Assembly (NCBI GenBank): GCA_031553685.1 | Contig: JAVBLE010000078.1 | Coordinates: 1-27,953, forward strand | DNA length: 27,953 nucleotides | Direction: 5' to 3' | From: JAFGVL01 sp031553685 | GTDB lineage: Bacteria > Bacteroidota > Bacteroidia > Bacteroidales > Paludibacteraceae | The notes under the pieces: generated by a model | What the model saw: only the letters and a program-made list of their open reading frames with translations | What the model was told of the DNA's origin: nothing | The model's database searches: none | Program-made: the position numbers and the translations under genes | Shown: piece after piece, positions 15,975 through 25,469 of the stretch | How the letters are laid out: every line of letters begins with the position of its first letter | Position numbering within the stretch: the first letter of the stretch is position 1

Positions 15975-17918
15975 ATGAGAAATGTTTTTTTACCTCTGAT
16001 ATTCCTTTCTGTATTTACAATAAATGCACAAGGAGCAACGGCTGTACCTATTTACACTATTCAAGGCACAGGAGCTACAAGTTCGTATGTTAATCAGCAA
16101 GTGGAAACCACCGGCATTGTAACCGCTGTTTTTAATCAACCTGGAAAAATTGGCGGTTTTTTTATTCAAGATGAAGGCGGTGATAATAATTCCAGCACTT
16201 CGGATGGTATTTTTGTGAGCAACACTTCAACTTCGGTTCAAGCAGGTGATAAAGTGAGGGTTACCGGTACTGTTTCTGAAAATAACGGACGAACTCAACT
16301 TTCGTCTGTTACAATCAATGAAGTTATCAGTAAAAATAATGCATTGCCTGTTTTGGAAATGATTTTTCCGGACGATTTTTCAGGAATCTGGGAAAATTAT
16401 GAAGGCATGTTGATAAAATTCGACCAAACGCTTTATGTTTCTTCCGCCACCAATGTGCTTCGATATGGCGAATTGACACTGACTTCCCCACGGGCTTTTA
16501 CTCCTACCAATCAGTATGTGTATGGTTCTCCCGAATACATGAATCTCTTTATAAAAAATTCGTATAAAATACTTTTGGACGACGCTTCAACCCAAACCAA
16601 TCCATCACCCAACATGTATGTGGATGCAACCGGAGGTTTCCGTACCGGTCAGCGCACAGACGGATTGTTGGCAGTTGTCGATCAGCAACCGGACAGTAAA
16701 TATGTGGTTTATCCAGCTGTAATGCCTGCTTTTTACGGCAATCCGCGCCCGACAATCCCTCAAAGTTTAGGCAATTACAATGTAAAAGTTTGTGGAGCCA
16801 ATCTCGAATATTACATTGTTCAGGATTGGGATGGTGATTTTGGTCCCGCTAATGCCACAGAGTTTGCCAAGCAACGATCCAAAATATTAGATGCATTATT
16901 TACCATCGATGCCGATGTTTACGGGCTTTGCGAAATACAGCAAGGGCAAGCGGCTTTGTCCGATATTGTAAGTGGTCTTAATGTATTGGCCGGCAGTGCA
17001 AAGTATGCTTATATCAATGACGGAAGCACTGTTAACGGCACTTATATCAAAGTCGGCTATGTGTACCGCAAAGACCGTGTACAACCGGTTGGGAGCTTGA
17101 GTAATCTGAATTACCCTACCAATTCGGTGCTCAACCGCAAAAAAGCACAAGCATTCCAGCTGTTGAGCAATGGCGAAAAATTCATATTTTCCATCAACCA
17201 TTTCAAAGCAAAAACAAGCTCCTCATATGTACGCCCCCCTGATGTAAATGCCGATTATGGAGAAGGCACATATAATTATTATCGTACCCAGGAAGCCACT
17301 GCGCTGGTTAGTTTCCTCAACACCTGCAAAAGCACTTATGATGATGAAGATATCCTGATCATGGGCGATTTAAATTCGTATGCCAAAGAACAGCCGGTTC
17401 GGACATTGATTGCTGCCGGTTATATTGACCAGTTGATCCGCTTTCAAAACGATACTGCATATAGTTATTCGTACAACAATTTAGCCGGATCTTTAGACCA
17501 TGCTTTGGCATCGCCAAGTATGAGTGCGCAAATTACCGGAGCAGCTCCATTTCATATTAATGCAGATGAACTTTATGCATTTGAATACGGCGGCTTCCTG
17601 TATGCACCCAATATGTACCGCTGTTCCGACCACGATCCTATTGTGGTAGGGCTTTCGTTGGGGCAACATTCATCGGCAAAAGAAACCGTAGCCAATAGAA
17701 TAAAGATTTATCCCAATCCGGCTAAAAATATAGTAATGGTGTCTGATGCCGAAAATTCCCAAATCGAAATAATCGACCTTACCGGACGAAAATTATTAAC
17801 CGTTGATGCCACTTCCAACGAGCAATCCATAAATATATCTTCCTTACCTAAAGGCATTTACCTGTTAACTTTGCGCAATAAGCAAGAAACCCGCGTAGAA
17901 CGCCTTATTGTAGAATAA
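15975..17918 (+). CDS. secreted endonuclease/exonuclease/phosphatase-family nuclease with T9SS sorting domain
   Basis: Multi-domain exported protein of 647 aa. Signal peptide MRNVFLPLIFLSVFTINAQG is at 1-20. An OB-fold-like module (about 22-130) includes GFFIQDEGGDNNSSTSDGIF and GDKVRVTGTVSE, as in extracellular nucleases of the ExeM/YhcR kind. The EEP catalytic domain (about 270-565) shows VYGLCEIQ (catalytic Glu), SINHFKAK, ILIMGDLNSY, SLDHALAS and CSDHDPIVVGL. The C-terminal about 75 residues, IKIYPNPAKNIVMVSDAENS through SSLPKGIYLLTLRN, form a type A type IX secretion sorting signal. It is inferred to digest extracellular DNA for nutrients or biofilm turnover. It has its own promoter and no operon partner. 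Confidence 0.9.
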   Translation: MRNVFLPLIFLSVFTINAQGATAVPIYTIQGTGATSSYVNQQVETTGIVTAVFNQPGKIGGFFIQDEGGDNNSSTSDGIFVSNTSTSVQAGDKVRVTGTVSENNGRTQLSSVTINEVISKNNALPVLEMIFPDDFSGIWENYEGMLIKFDQTLYVSSATNVLRYGELTLTSPRAFTPTNQYVYGSPEYMNLFIKNSYKILLDDASTQTNPSPNMYVDATGGFRTGQRTDGLLAVVDQQPDSKYVVYPAVMPAFYGNPRPTIPQSLGNYNVKVCGANLEYYIVQDWDGDFGPANATEFAKQRSKILDALFTIDADVYGLCEIQQGQAALSDIVSGLNVLAGSAKYAYINDGSTVNGTYIKVGYVYRKDRVQPVGSLSNLNYPTNSVLNRKKAQAFQLLSNGEKFIFSINHFKAKTSSSYVRPPDVNADYGEGTYNYYRTQEATALVSFLNTCKSTYDDEDILIMGDLNSYAKEQPVRTLIAAGYIDQLIRFQNDTAYSYSYNNLAGSLDHALASPSMSAQITGAAPFHINADELYAFEYGGFLYAPNMYRCSDHDPIVVGLSLGQHSSAKETVANRIKIYPNPAKNIVMVSDAENSQIEIIDLTGRKLLTVDATSNEQSINISSLPKGIYLLTLRNKQETRVERLIVE

Positions 17919-18049
17919 AAAATGACATTTTTCACCTCACAAACCTTTGTTTGATTGGTTTTGCAAACTTTCGTTTAGTATTTATAAACAAACGATATGT
18001 TTTTAAATTATTTTCAAACAATTTGTTATTTTTCTTCCAAAAAATATGC

Positions 18050-18057
18050 TAAATTTG
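18050..18057 (+). promoter_or_regulatory. pckA -7 box
   Basis: TAAATTTG, 69 nt before the pckA ATG. An upstream TTG (18023-18025) lies 24 nt away, slightly too far. Confidence 0.5.
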
Positions 18058-18126
18058 CGAGCGATTTTTCAAAATTCCGAAGAGATAGTAAAACAATTAT
18101 AAATTTTTAAATCATTACACAAGAAA

Positions 18127-19716
18127 ATGGCAAATTTAGATTTATCAAAGTATGGCATTTCGAGCAGCATTCCGGTTGTTCACAATCCATCTTACGAAGA
18201 ACTTTTCCAAGCAGAAATGGATCCTGCAAACGAAGGATTCGAAAAAGGTACGCTGACAAACACCGGCGCAGTATCCGTTGATACGGGCAAATTCACAGGT
18301 CGCTCACCTAAAGACCGCTACATCGTAAAAGATGGTGTTTCTGAAAACACAATCTGGTGGGATGGCACTATCAACCAACCAACTACAACCGAAGTTTGGA
18401 ACGATTTGAAAGCGCTCACAATCAAACAATTGAATACTGCAAAAAAATTATATGTAGTAGACACTTTCTGCGGAACAAACGAAGACACCCGTATGAAAGT
18501 GCGTTTCATCGTAGAGGTTGCCTGGCAAGCTCACTTTGTAACCAACATGTTTATCCGTCCATCTCACTACGAATTGGCTAACTTCGGCGAACCTGATTTC
18601 GTGGTATTCAACGGGTCTAAAACAACTAACCCTAACTGGGAAAAACAAGGTTTGAACTCTGAAGTATATGTATTGTTCAACTTGACTGAAAAAATGCAAA
18701 TCATCGGTGGTACATGGTATGGCGGCGAAATGAAAAAAGGTATGTTCGCTATGCAAAACTATTACCTTCCATTGCGTGGTATTGCTTCTATGCACTGCTC
18801 TGCCAATGTTGGCAAAGAAGGCGATGTAGCAATTTTCTTCGGATTGTCGGGTACCGGTAAAACCACTCTTTCTGCCGACCCAAAACGCTACCTTATCGGC
18901 GACGATGAGCATGGTTGGGACAACAATGGCGTATTCAACTACGAAGGCGGTTGCTATGCAAAAGTAATCGACTTAAGCAAAGAAAACGAGCCTGACATCT
19001 GGCGTGCTATCCGTCGTGATGCATTGTTGGAAAATGTAACTGTGAATGCCGACGGAACACCTGATTTCTCTAAAGAAGCTTCGAAAACCGAAAACACGCG
19101 TGTTTCTTACCCTATCACTCACATTAGCAAAATCGTCCTTCCATCGCGCGCAGGACATGCCAGCAAAATCATTTATCTTTCTGCTGATGCATTCGGTGTA
19201 TTGCCTCCGGTTTCTATTTTGGACGAAAAATCTGCCCAATATCACTTCCTTTGCGGATATACATCTAAATTAGCCGGAACTGAGCGCGGTATCACTGAGC
19301 CTGTTCCATCATTCTCGCCTGCATTTGGCGAAGCATTCTTGACTCTTCACCCAACTCAATACGCAAGCGTGTTGGCTAAAAAAATGAAAGAGCACAATGC
19401 AAAAGCATATTTGGTAAATACCGGTTGGAACGGTACCGGCAAGCGTATTTCTATCAAAGATACCCGTGCTATCATCGATGCTATCATCGACGGTTCGATC
19501 GAAAAAGCCGAAAAAGTTCACATCCCTGTGTTGAACTTGTATGCTCCAAAAGCATTGAACAATGTATCTGAAGGCATCCTTGATCCACGCGACACTTATG
19601 CAAACAAAGCCGAGTGGGAAGAAAAAGCAAAATCGCTTGGGGCTAAATATATCAAGAACTTCGAGCAATACTTACCGGAAGGTAAAGACTTGATTCCTTC
19701 AGGTCCTCAATTGTAA
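18127..19716 (+). CDS. pckA: phosphoenolpyruvate carboxykinase (ATP)
   Basis: Converts oxaloacetate and ATP to PEP and CO2. In many anaerobic Bacteroidota it runs in the reverse, CO2-fixing direction toward succinate. At 529 aa it has the usual length. Seen: FTGRSPKDRYIV near residue 57, MHCSANVG, the kinase-1a P-loop GLSGTGKTTLSADPKR (239-254), GDDEHGWDNNGVFNYEGGCY (metal and nucleotide site), and LVNTGWNGTGKRISIKDTRA toward the C-terminus. The ATP rather than GTP type is shown by this P-loop form and length. It has a promoter box upstream and a strong terminator at 19740; the CRISPR locus begins right after. Confidence 0.98.
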   Translation: MANLDLSKYGISSSIPVVHNPSYEELFQAEMDPANEGFEKGTLTNTGAVSVDTGKFTGRSPKDRYIVKDGVSENTIWWDGTINQPTTTEVWNDLKALTIKQLNTAKKLYVVDTFCGTNEDTRMKVRFIVEVAWQAHFVTNMFIRPSHYELANFGEPDFVVFNGSKTTNPNWEKQGLNSEVYVLFNLTEKMQIIGGTWYGGEMKKGMFAMQNYYLPLRGIASMHCSANVGKEGDVAIFFGLSGTGKTTLSADPKRYLIGDDEHGWDNNGVFNYEGGCYAKVIDLSKENEPDIWRAIRRDALLENVTVNADGTPDFSKEASKTENTRVSYPITHISKIVLPSRAGHASKIIYLSADAFGVLPPVSILDEKSAQYHFLCGYTSKLAGTERGITEPVPSFSPAFGEAFLTLHPTQYASVLAKKMKEHNAKAYLVNTGWNGTGKRISIKDTRAIIDAIIDGSIEKAEKVHIPVLNLYAPKALNNVSEGILDPRDTYANKAEWEEKAKSLGAKYIKNFEQYLPEGKDLIPSGPQL

Positions 19717-19739
19717 GAAAGCAATTCTTTTATAAATGG

Positions 19740-19774
19740 AAAGCCTATCGATTTTTTTCGATGGGCTTTTTTTG
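19740..19774 (+). terminator. pckA terminator
   Basis: AAAGCCTATCGA (19740-19751) pairs with TCGATGGGCTTT (19758-19769), followed by a T-run to 19773. It faces the tracrRNA terminator, so the two transcripts converge here. Confidence 0.92.
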
Positions 19775-19801
19775 TTTTTTTATCAAATCAGAAAAACTAT
19801 T

Positions 19802-19831
19802 AAAAAAGAAAGCGAGAGGTTTCCCTCCCGC
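19802..19831 (-). terminator. tracrRNA 3' hairpin terminator
   Basis: Minus strand GCGGGAGG (19831-19824) pairs with CCTCTCGC (19819-19812) with one G-U around a GAAA loop, followed by TTTCTTTTTT. Confidence 0.88.
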
Positions 19832-19882
19832 CTTAAATGTTTTCACAACGGAATAATCCTTACTGTGAATTCCTTCAAATTG
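19802..19882 (-). ncRNA. tracrRNA of the type II-C CRISPR-Cas system
   Basis: Read on the minus strand. The anti-repeat (about 19885-19862; CUACAAUUUGAAGGAAUU then CACAGU) pairs with the first 24 nt of the repeat in its crRNA orientation: 22 Watson-Crick pairs and one G-U, broken only by one bulged U in the crRNA. A tail follows with a short GGA/UCC hairpin (AAGGAUUAUUCCGUUGUG), then a stable hairpin GCGGGAGG-GAAA-CCUCUCGC and a U-run. The predicted start, 5-7 nt after the -7 box at 19888, gives an RNA of about 80 nt. It guides crRNA loading into Cas9 and, with RNase III where used, crRNA maturation. The ends are inferred; the anti-repeat is seen directly. Confidence 0.88.
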
Positions 19883-19887
19883 TAGTG

Positions 19888-19916
19888 CAAAGGTATGAAA
19901 TTCTTTTAATTAACAA
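19888..19916 (-). promoter_or_regulatory. tracrRNA promoter
   Basis: Minus strand TTG (19916-19914), 18 nt, TACCTTTG (19895-19888). The -7 box lies immediately upstream of the anti-repeat. The CRISPR repeats have the same 18-nt layout (CTG, 18 nt, TATCTTTG). Confidence 0.78.
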
Positions 19917-19920
19917 AACA

Positions 19921-19951
19921 TTGTAAAAATATTTTTTATTTCCTATATTTA
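19921..19951 (+). promoter_or_regulatory. cas9 operon promoter
   Basis: TTG (19921-19923), 20 nt, TATATTTA (19944-19951, one mismatch to TAnnTTTG), then 23 nt to the cas9 ATG. Its -33 element sits 4 nt from the -33 element of the opposite-facing tracrRNA promoter, so the two promoters are back to back. Confidence 0.6.
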
Positions 19952-19974
19952 CAACAATTTAACAATTGCAGTTT

Positions 19975-22900
19975 ATGAAAAAGATATTGGGATTAGATTT
20001 AGGGACAAATTCTATTGGTTGGGCATTGATAACCCAAGATGAAAAAGAAAAAATAGGTAAGATTCTTGACTTAGGAAGCCGTATTATTCCCATGTCGCAA
20101 GATGTTTTAGGAAAATTTGACAGTGGAGTATCTGTTTCGCAGACAGCCGAACGAACCGGGTTTCGTGGTGTACGCCGATTGCGTGAGCGACACCTGTTGC
20201 GCCGTGAGCGTTTGCATCGAGTGCTGAATATCCTTAGCTTCTTACCCGAACATTATGCTTCTCAAATTGATTTCGATAAGCACTTTGGTCAATTCCTATA
20301 CGAAAAAGAACCTAAATTAGCTTGGAAAGAGATAGAAAAAGAAGGAAAAACAACATTTGAATTTATATTCAAAAAATCATTTGAAGAAATGTTGACTGAT
20401 TTTGCCAAGCACCAGCCTCAACTATTGGAAAACAATAAAAAAATACCATACGATTGGACAATATATTACTTGCGTAAAAAAGCATTAACCGAAAAAATAG
20501 AAAAAGAAGAATTGGCTTGGTTGCTGTTGAATTTTAATCAGAAGCGTGGTTATTATCAATTGCGTGGAGAAGAAGAGGAAGAAATAAACCCGAATAAATT
20601 AGTTGAGTTTTACTCATTGCTTGTGATTGATGTAACTGCCGACGAGCCTCAAAAAGGCAAAGATGATACTTGGTACAATATTATTCTCGAAAATGGTTGG
20701 ATTTATCGCCGTTCGAGCAAAAATCCGTTATTTGATTGGAAAGGAAAAGTTAGGGAATTTATTGTTACAACCGATTTGAATGATGATGGAACGGTGAAAA
20801 CCGATAAAGAAGGGAAAGAAAAACGATCATTCAGAGCTCCTGCCGAAACAGATTGGACGCTTGTCAAAACCAAGACCGAACAAACGATCGACAAAAGCGG
20901 AAAAACTGTCGGTCAGTATATTTATGATACATTGCTTCAAAATCCTTCACAAAAGATAAATGGTAAATTGGTTCGTGTTGTTGAGCGAAAATTTTACAAA
21001 GAAGAATTAAAGCAAATTCTTGAAACACAACAAAAGCATCATCCCGAATTACAAAATAAAGAACTATACAACGCCTGTTTAGAAGAGTTGTATGAGTACA
21101 ACGAAGCCCATCGAAGCAATATTGCTCAACGAGGTTTTGCACATTTATTTTTAAATGATATTATCTTTTATCAACGCCCTTTGAAAAGCAAAAAATCGCA
21201 AATTAGCGATTGCCGGTACGAAACTTCGCATGATAAAGATGGTAATGAATATCCTGTAAAATGCATTGCTAAATCACATCCTTTATTTCAGGAGTTCCGG
21301 CTTTGGCAATGGATAAAAAACTTACACATTTATAAAAAAGAAAATGATGAAAGCCCTGTAACAGGAATGTTCCTGACAAATGAAGACGATTATATAAATC
21401 TCTTTGATTTTTTGAACAATCGCAAAGAAATTACACAAGAAGCTTTGATTAAATATTTGTTAGAGCCACAAAAACTGAAAGGAAAAGCTTTGAGTGAAGA
21501 GGTGGCAAAATATCGTTGGAACTTTGTAGAGGATAAAATTTATCCATGCAACGAAACCCGAAGTACTATTAAATCACGGTTAGATAAATGTGTTAGTGTT
21601 CCAACAGATTTTTTGACCAAAGAAAAAGAAGAAGCGCTTTGGCATATCCTCTATTCGGTAAGTGATAAAAATGAGTTGGAAAAAGCGTTGAAAACATTTG
21701 CCGGGAAAAATAGTTTAGGAGACGATTTTGTAGAACACTTCAAAAAATTTCCTCCCTATAAAAACGAATATGGCTCCTATTCATCAAAGGCAATTAAAAA
21801 ACTATTGCCTTTGATGCGTATGGGCAAATATTGGAACGAAGCCGACATTGATAAAAATACCCAAAACCGCATTGAGAAAATCATTACAGGCGAAGTCGAC
21901 GAAAAAATTCAAACCCGAGTTCGAGATAAAGCCATCAATTTGACTGATATTTCTCATTTCAAAGGATTACCCCTTTGGTTGACATGCTATGTAGTTTACA
22001 ATAGACACTCAGAAGAAGGTGATCTGCAAAAATGGAAAACAACGGCTGATTTAGAGAAATACTTGAAAGAATTTAAGCAACACAGCTTGCGAAATCCAAT
22101 TGTAGAACAGGTAATTACCGAAACTTTGCGGGTAGTAAAAGATATTTGGCAAACTTATGGCGAAGGACAGGAAGATTTCTTCAACGAAATTCACATTGAA
22201 TTAGGTCGCGAAATGAAGAACCCTGCCGACAAACGCAAACGCATTACTAGCCAAAATACGGATAACGAAAACACCAATCTTCGTATCAAAGCTTTGTTGA
22301 TAGAAATGCTTAACGATAGGAAAGTGGAAAATGTAAATCCATATTCGCCCAATCAACAAGAGATATTGAAAATTTATGAAGATGGTGTACTAAATTCAGA
22401 TATTGAGATTCCTGACGATATTCTGAAAATCAGCAAAACTGCACAACCAAGTAAAAACGAATTAATCAGGTACAAACTTTGGTTAGAACAAAAGTATCGC
22501 TCACCATATACGGGCGAAATGATTCCATTGAATAAATTATTTACCTCTGCTTACGAAATAGAACATATTATTCCCCAAAGCCGGTATTTCGATGATTCAT
22601 TTAGCAATAAAATAATTTGCGAGGCAGAAGTAAATAAGCTGAAAGACAATCAACTCGGACTAGAATTTATCCAAAACCATGAAGGGGAAAAAGTGCTCTT
22701 GAATTTTGGAAAATCGGTTGAAATATTATCTGAAACTGCTTATCGTGATTTTGTAAAGAAAAATTACAACTATCGCGACTCCAAAAGCAAAAAGTTATTG
22801 CTTGCCGATATTCCCGAAGCAATGATTGAGCGGCAAATGAACGACACTCGTTATATCAGTAAAGAAGTAAAAAATCTATTATCAAAAATCGTTCGTGAAG

Positions 22901-24534
22901 AAAAAGATGATGATGGAACAACCTCGAAAAATGTATTGGCTTGTAATGGTCAAATTACCACAGTGTTGAAAAGAGATTGGGGATTGAATGATATTTGGAA
23001 TGACATTATAACTCCCCGTTTCAAGCGATTGAACGAGATGACGAATTCAAATGGTTTCGGAAAAATCAATCCTAATACCAACAAATTTTTACCTGAAGTA
23101 CCATACGAGCATCAAAAGGGCTTCCAAAAGAAACGCATAGACCATCGTCACCATGCGATGGATGCCTTAACAATTGCTTGTGCGACAAGAAATCACATCA
23201 ACTATCTGAACAATCAAAATGCGTTAGAGAAGGGTAAAACAAAAGAACAAAAACAAAAATCGCGTGAAGACTTGCGTCGTTTATTATGTGATAAGAAATA
23301 TAATCAGGGAGAAGAAGGAAACTATCGCTGGATTTTTAAAGCTCCTTGGAACAACTTTACCATTGATGCCAAAAATAAATTAAGCGAAACAATAGTGAGC
23401 TTTAAGCAAAACTTGCGTGTCATCAACAAAACCGTTAATAAATATGACAAGTGGCAGAAAGACTCTAGCGGACAGTTGAAAAAAGTAAAAGTAACACAAG
23501 AAAAAGGCGATAGTTGGGCTATTCGCAAGCCGTTGCATAAAGATACTATTTCGGGGCTTGTCAATCTCCGGTTTCAAAAAACGGTGCAATTGTCAGCAGC
23601 TTTGGATAATTGGCAAATGATAGTAAACAAATCATTAAAAAGTAAAATCAAAGAATTGGTTTCCCAACATCATTATGACAAAAAGTTGTTGTTGAAATAC
23701 TTTAAAGACAGAAAAAACACTTGGGACAATATTGATATATCAAGAGTAGATATTTACTATTTCGATGATAACAATGTGGCTTCGCGTGTACCATTGGACG
23801 ACAGTTTTACCTCTAAACGAATTGACAGTATTACAGATAGCGGCATTCAGAAAATACTTAAAAAACATTTGGAGAAATACGCTTCGGCTGATGAGAAAGA
23901 ACATCCTGAGATGGCTTTTTCGCCCGAAGGGATTGAAGAAATGAATAAAAACATTATTGAATTGAATAATGGAAAACCACATCAACCTATCTGCAAAGTA
24001 AGAACCTATGAACCAAAAGGAAATAAATTTGCTGTTGGTACAAAAGGAAACAAAAAAGATAAATATGTAGAAGCAGCCAAAGGGACTAACCTGTTCTTTG
24101 CTATTTATATAGATAAAGACGGTAAACGCAGTTATCAAACTGTGCCGTTAAACATTGTCATCGAAAATCAAAAACAAGGATTAGATGCGGTGGATAAAAG
24201 GTATACAGACGAAAAGGGGGATGAATATACTTTGTTGTTTTATCTTTCACCTAATGATTTGGTGTATGTGCCGACCGAAGAAGAAAGAGAAAATCCTCAG
24301 AATGTTGATTTTAGGAATTTGACTAAGGAGCAAGTTTATAGAATTTATAAGTTTGTGAGCTGTACTGGAAACGAAGGACATTTTGTCCCATTACATTATG
24401 CAAAAGAAATTATAAAAAATGAAATGGGCACAAATAATAAAAGTCAAAATTCAATAGATGGAGTCCAAATTAAATCTGTTTGTTGGAAACTTCAAATAGA
24501 TAGGCTAGGTAAAATTAAAAAAGTAATGGCATGA
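19975..24534 (+). CDS. cas9: CRISPR-associated endonuclease Cas9, type II-C
   Basis: RNA-guided double-strand DNA nuclease. I start at the ATG at 19975 (MKKILGLDLGTNSIGWAL, 1519 aa); a TTG 9 nt upstream is less likely. RuvC-I has D8. The arginine-rich bridge helix is at about 61-80 (GFRGVRRLRERHLLRRERLH). RuvC-II is HIELGRE with E742. The HNH domain has EIEHIIPQSRYFDDSFSNK with H864. RuvC-III is DHRHHAMDA with H1060 and D1063. All catalytic residues are present. The spacing gives a recognition lobe about as long as that of S. pyogenes Cas9 and about 456 residues after RuvC-III. It is much longer than Neisseria-type II-C Cas9 (about 1080 aa) but in the range I recall for Bacteroidota II-C proteins. 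The ATGA overlap with cas1 marks an operon. Confidence 0.97.
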   Translation: MKKILGLDLGTNSIGWALITQDEKEKIGKILDLGSRIIPMSQDVLGKFDSGVSVSQTAERTGFRGVRRLRERHLLRRERLHRVLNILSFLPEHYASQIDFDKHFGQFLYEKEPKLAWKEIEKEGKTTFEFIFKKSFEEMLTDFAKHQPQLLENNKKIPYDWTIYYLRKKALTEKIEKEELAWLLLNFNQKRGYYQLRGEEEEEINPNKLVEFYSLLVIDVTADEPQKGKDDTWYNIILENGWIYRRSSKNPLFDWKGKVREFIVTTDLNDDGTVKTDKEGKEKRSFRAPAETDWTLVKTKTEQTIDKSGKTVGQYIYDTLLQNPSQKINGKLVRVVERKFYKEELKQILETQQKHHPELQNKELYNACLEELYEYNEAHRSNIAQRGFAHLFLNDIIFYQRPLKSKKSQISDCRYETSHDKDGNEYPVKCIAKSHPLFQEFRLWQWIKNLHIYKKENDESPVTGMFLTNEDDYINLFDFLNNRKEITQEALIKYLLEPQKLKGKALSEEVAKYRWNFVEDKIYPCNETRSTIKSRLDKCVSVPTDFLTKEKEEALWHILYSVSDKNELEKALKTFAGKNSLGDDFVEHFKKFPPYKNEYGSYSSKAIKKLLPLMRMGKYWNEADIDKNTQNRIEKIITGEVDEKIQTRVRDKAINLTDISHFKGLPLWLTCYVVYNRHSEEGDLQKWKTTADLEKYLKEFKQHSLRNPIVEQVITETLRVVKDIWQTYGEGQEDFFNEIHIELGREMKNPADKRKRITSQNTDNENTNLRIKALLIEMLNDRKVENVNPYSPNQQEILKIYEDGVLNSDIEIPDDILKISKTAQPSKNELIRYKLWLEQKYRSPYTGEMIPLNKLFTSAYEIEHIIPQSRYFDDSFSNKIICEAEVNKLKDNQLGLEFIQNHEGEKVLLNFGKSVEILSETAYRDFVKKNYNYRDSKSKKLLLADIPEAMIERQMNDTRYISKEVKNLLSKIVREEKDDDGTTSKNVLACNGQITTVLKRDWGLNDIWNDIITPRFKRLNEMTNSNGFGKINPNTNKFLPEVPYEHQKGFQKKRIDHRHHAMDALTIACATRNHINYLNNQNALEKGKTKEQKQKSREDLRRLLCDKKYNQGEEGNYRWIFKAPWNNFTIDAKNKLSETIVSFKQNLRVINKTVNKYDKWQKDSSGQLKKVKVTQEKGDSWAIRKPLHKDTISGLVNLRFQKTVQLSAALDNWQMIVNKSLKSKIKELVSQHHYDKKLLLKYFKDRKNTWDNIDISRVDIYYFDDNNVASRVPLDDSFTSKRIDSITDSGIQKILKKHLEKYASADEKEHPEMAFSPEGIEEMNKNIIELNNGKPHQPICKVRTYEPKGNKFAVGTKGNKKDKYVEAAKGTNLFFAIYIDKDGKRSYQTVPLNIVIENQKQGLDAVDKRYTDEKGDEYTLLFYLSPNDLVYVPTEEERENPQNVDFRNLTKEQVYRIYKFVSCTGNEGHFVPLHYAKEIIKNEMGTNNKSQNSIDGVQIKSVCWKLQIDRLGKIKKVMA

Positions 24535-25466
24535 TTAAAAAAACCCTCTATTTCGGAAATCCCGCCTACCTGAGTTTGCGCAACGAGCAGTTGGTAATCA
24601 AACTGCCTGAGGTAGAAAAGAATGATTCGTTGCCCGAATCGTTCAAACGAAGCAACGAGAAGACTTTGCCGATAGAGGATTTGGGTGTAGTGGTAATAGA
24701 CCATAAGCAAATTACCATTACCCATGGATTAATTGAAAAACTGTTGGACAACAATATTGCTATTATCACTTGCGATAGCCGCCGAATGCCGGTTGGTTTA
24801 ATGCTGCCGCTTTGCGGAAACACAACACAATGCGAACGATTTACTGACCAACTTTCGGCAAGCGAACCACTCAAAAAGCAACTTTGGCAGCAAACCATCA
24901 AAGCTAAAATAACCAATCAGGCAGAAGTGTTGAATCGTTTCCGTGCTTGTAACACAAAGAATATGGCACATTGGGCAAACGAAGTACGCAGTGGCGATCC
25001 GGATAATTTCGAAGCCCGTGCGGCGGCTTATTATTGGGGCCAAGCCTTTCCACAAATTGAGAACTTTACCAGAGATAGAGAGGGGATTGCTCCCAACAAT
25101 TTACTAAATTACGGCTACGCCATTCTTCGTGCTATTGTAGCACGGGCATTGGTGAGTAGCGGATTGTTGCCCACTTTGGGAATTCATCATCACAACCGCT
25201 ACAATGCTTATTGTTTGGCTGACGATATAATGGAGCCTTATCGTCCATTTGTCGATCAAGTAGTGTTTGGCATGGCAGATAAGGGCGCTATTCCCGAAGA
25301 ACTGACCATTGATCACAAAGCCGAACTATTGCGGATACCCGATATGGATGTAATGATAGGTGGGCGCATGAGTCCGCTGATGTTGGCAGTAGGGCAAACA
25401 ACGGCTTCGCTTTATCAATGTTTTGAGGGTAGCACGCGGAAAATAAAATATCCCGAATTGCCATGA
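24531..25466 (+). CDS. cas1: CRISPR-associated integrase Cas1, type II
   Basis: Integrase subunit that, with Cas2, inserts new spacers at the array. At 311 aa it has normal type II length. The N-terminal beta domain includes LGVVVIDHKQITITHGLIEK and NNIAIITCDSRRMPVGLML. The catalytic helical domain shows NFEARAAAYYWGQAFP with the metal-binding E161, LGIHHHNRYNAYCLADDIME with histidines 219-221, and acidic residues D231, D232 and E235. These are the conserved Cas1 metal ligands. It overlaps cas9 by 4 nt (ATGA), so the two are translationally coupled. No cas4 or csn2 follows, which places the locus in subtype II-C. Confidence 0.97.
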   Translation: MIKKTLYFGNPAYLSLRNEQLVIKLPEVEKNDSLPESFKRSNEKTLPIEDLGVVVIDHKQITITHGLIEKLLDNNIAIITCDSRRMPVGLMLPLCGNTTQCERFTDQLSASEPLKKQLWQQTIKAKITNQAEVLNRFRACNTKNMAHWANEVRSGDPDNFEARAAAYYWGQAFPQIENFTRDREGIAPNNLLNYGYAILRAIVARALVSSGLLPTLGIHHHNRYNAYCLADDIMEPYRPFVDQVVFGMADKGAIPEELTIDHKAELLRIPDMDVMIGGRMSPLMLAVGQTTASLYQCFEGSTRKIKYPELP

Positions 25467-25469
25467 TGA

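Noticed and set aside
19966..19974. TTG start for cas9 giving MQF before MKKILGLDLG
   Set aside because: The ATG at 19975 places the RuvC-I aspartate at residue 8, as expected, and is a stronger codon.
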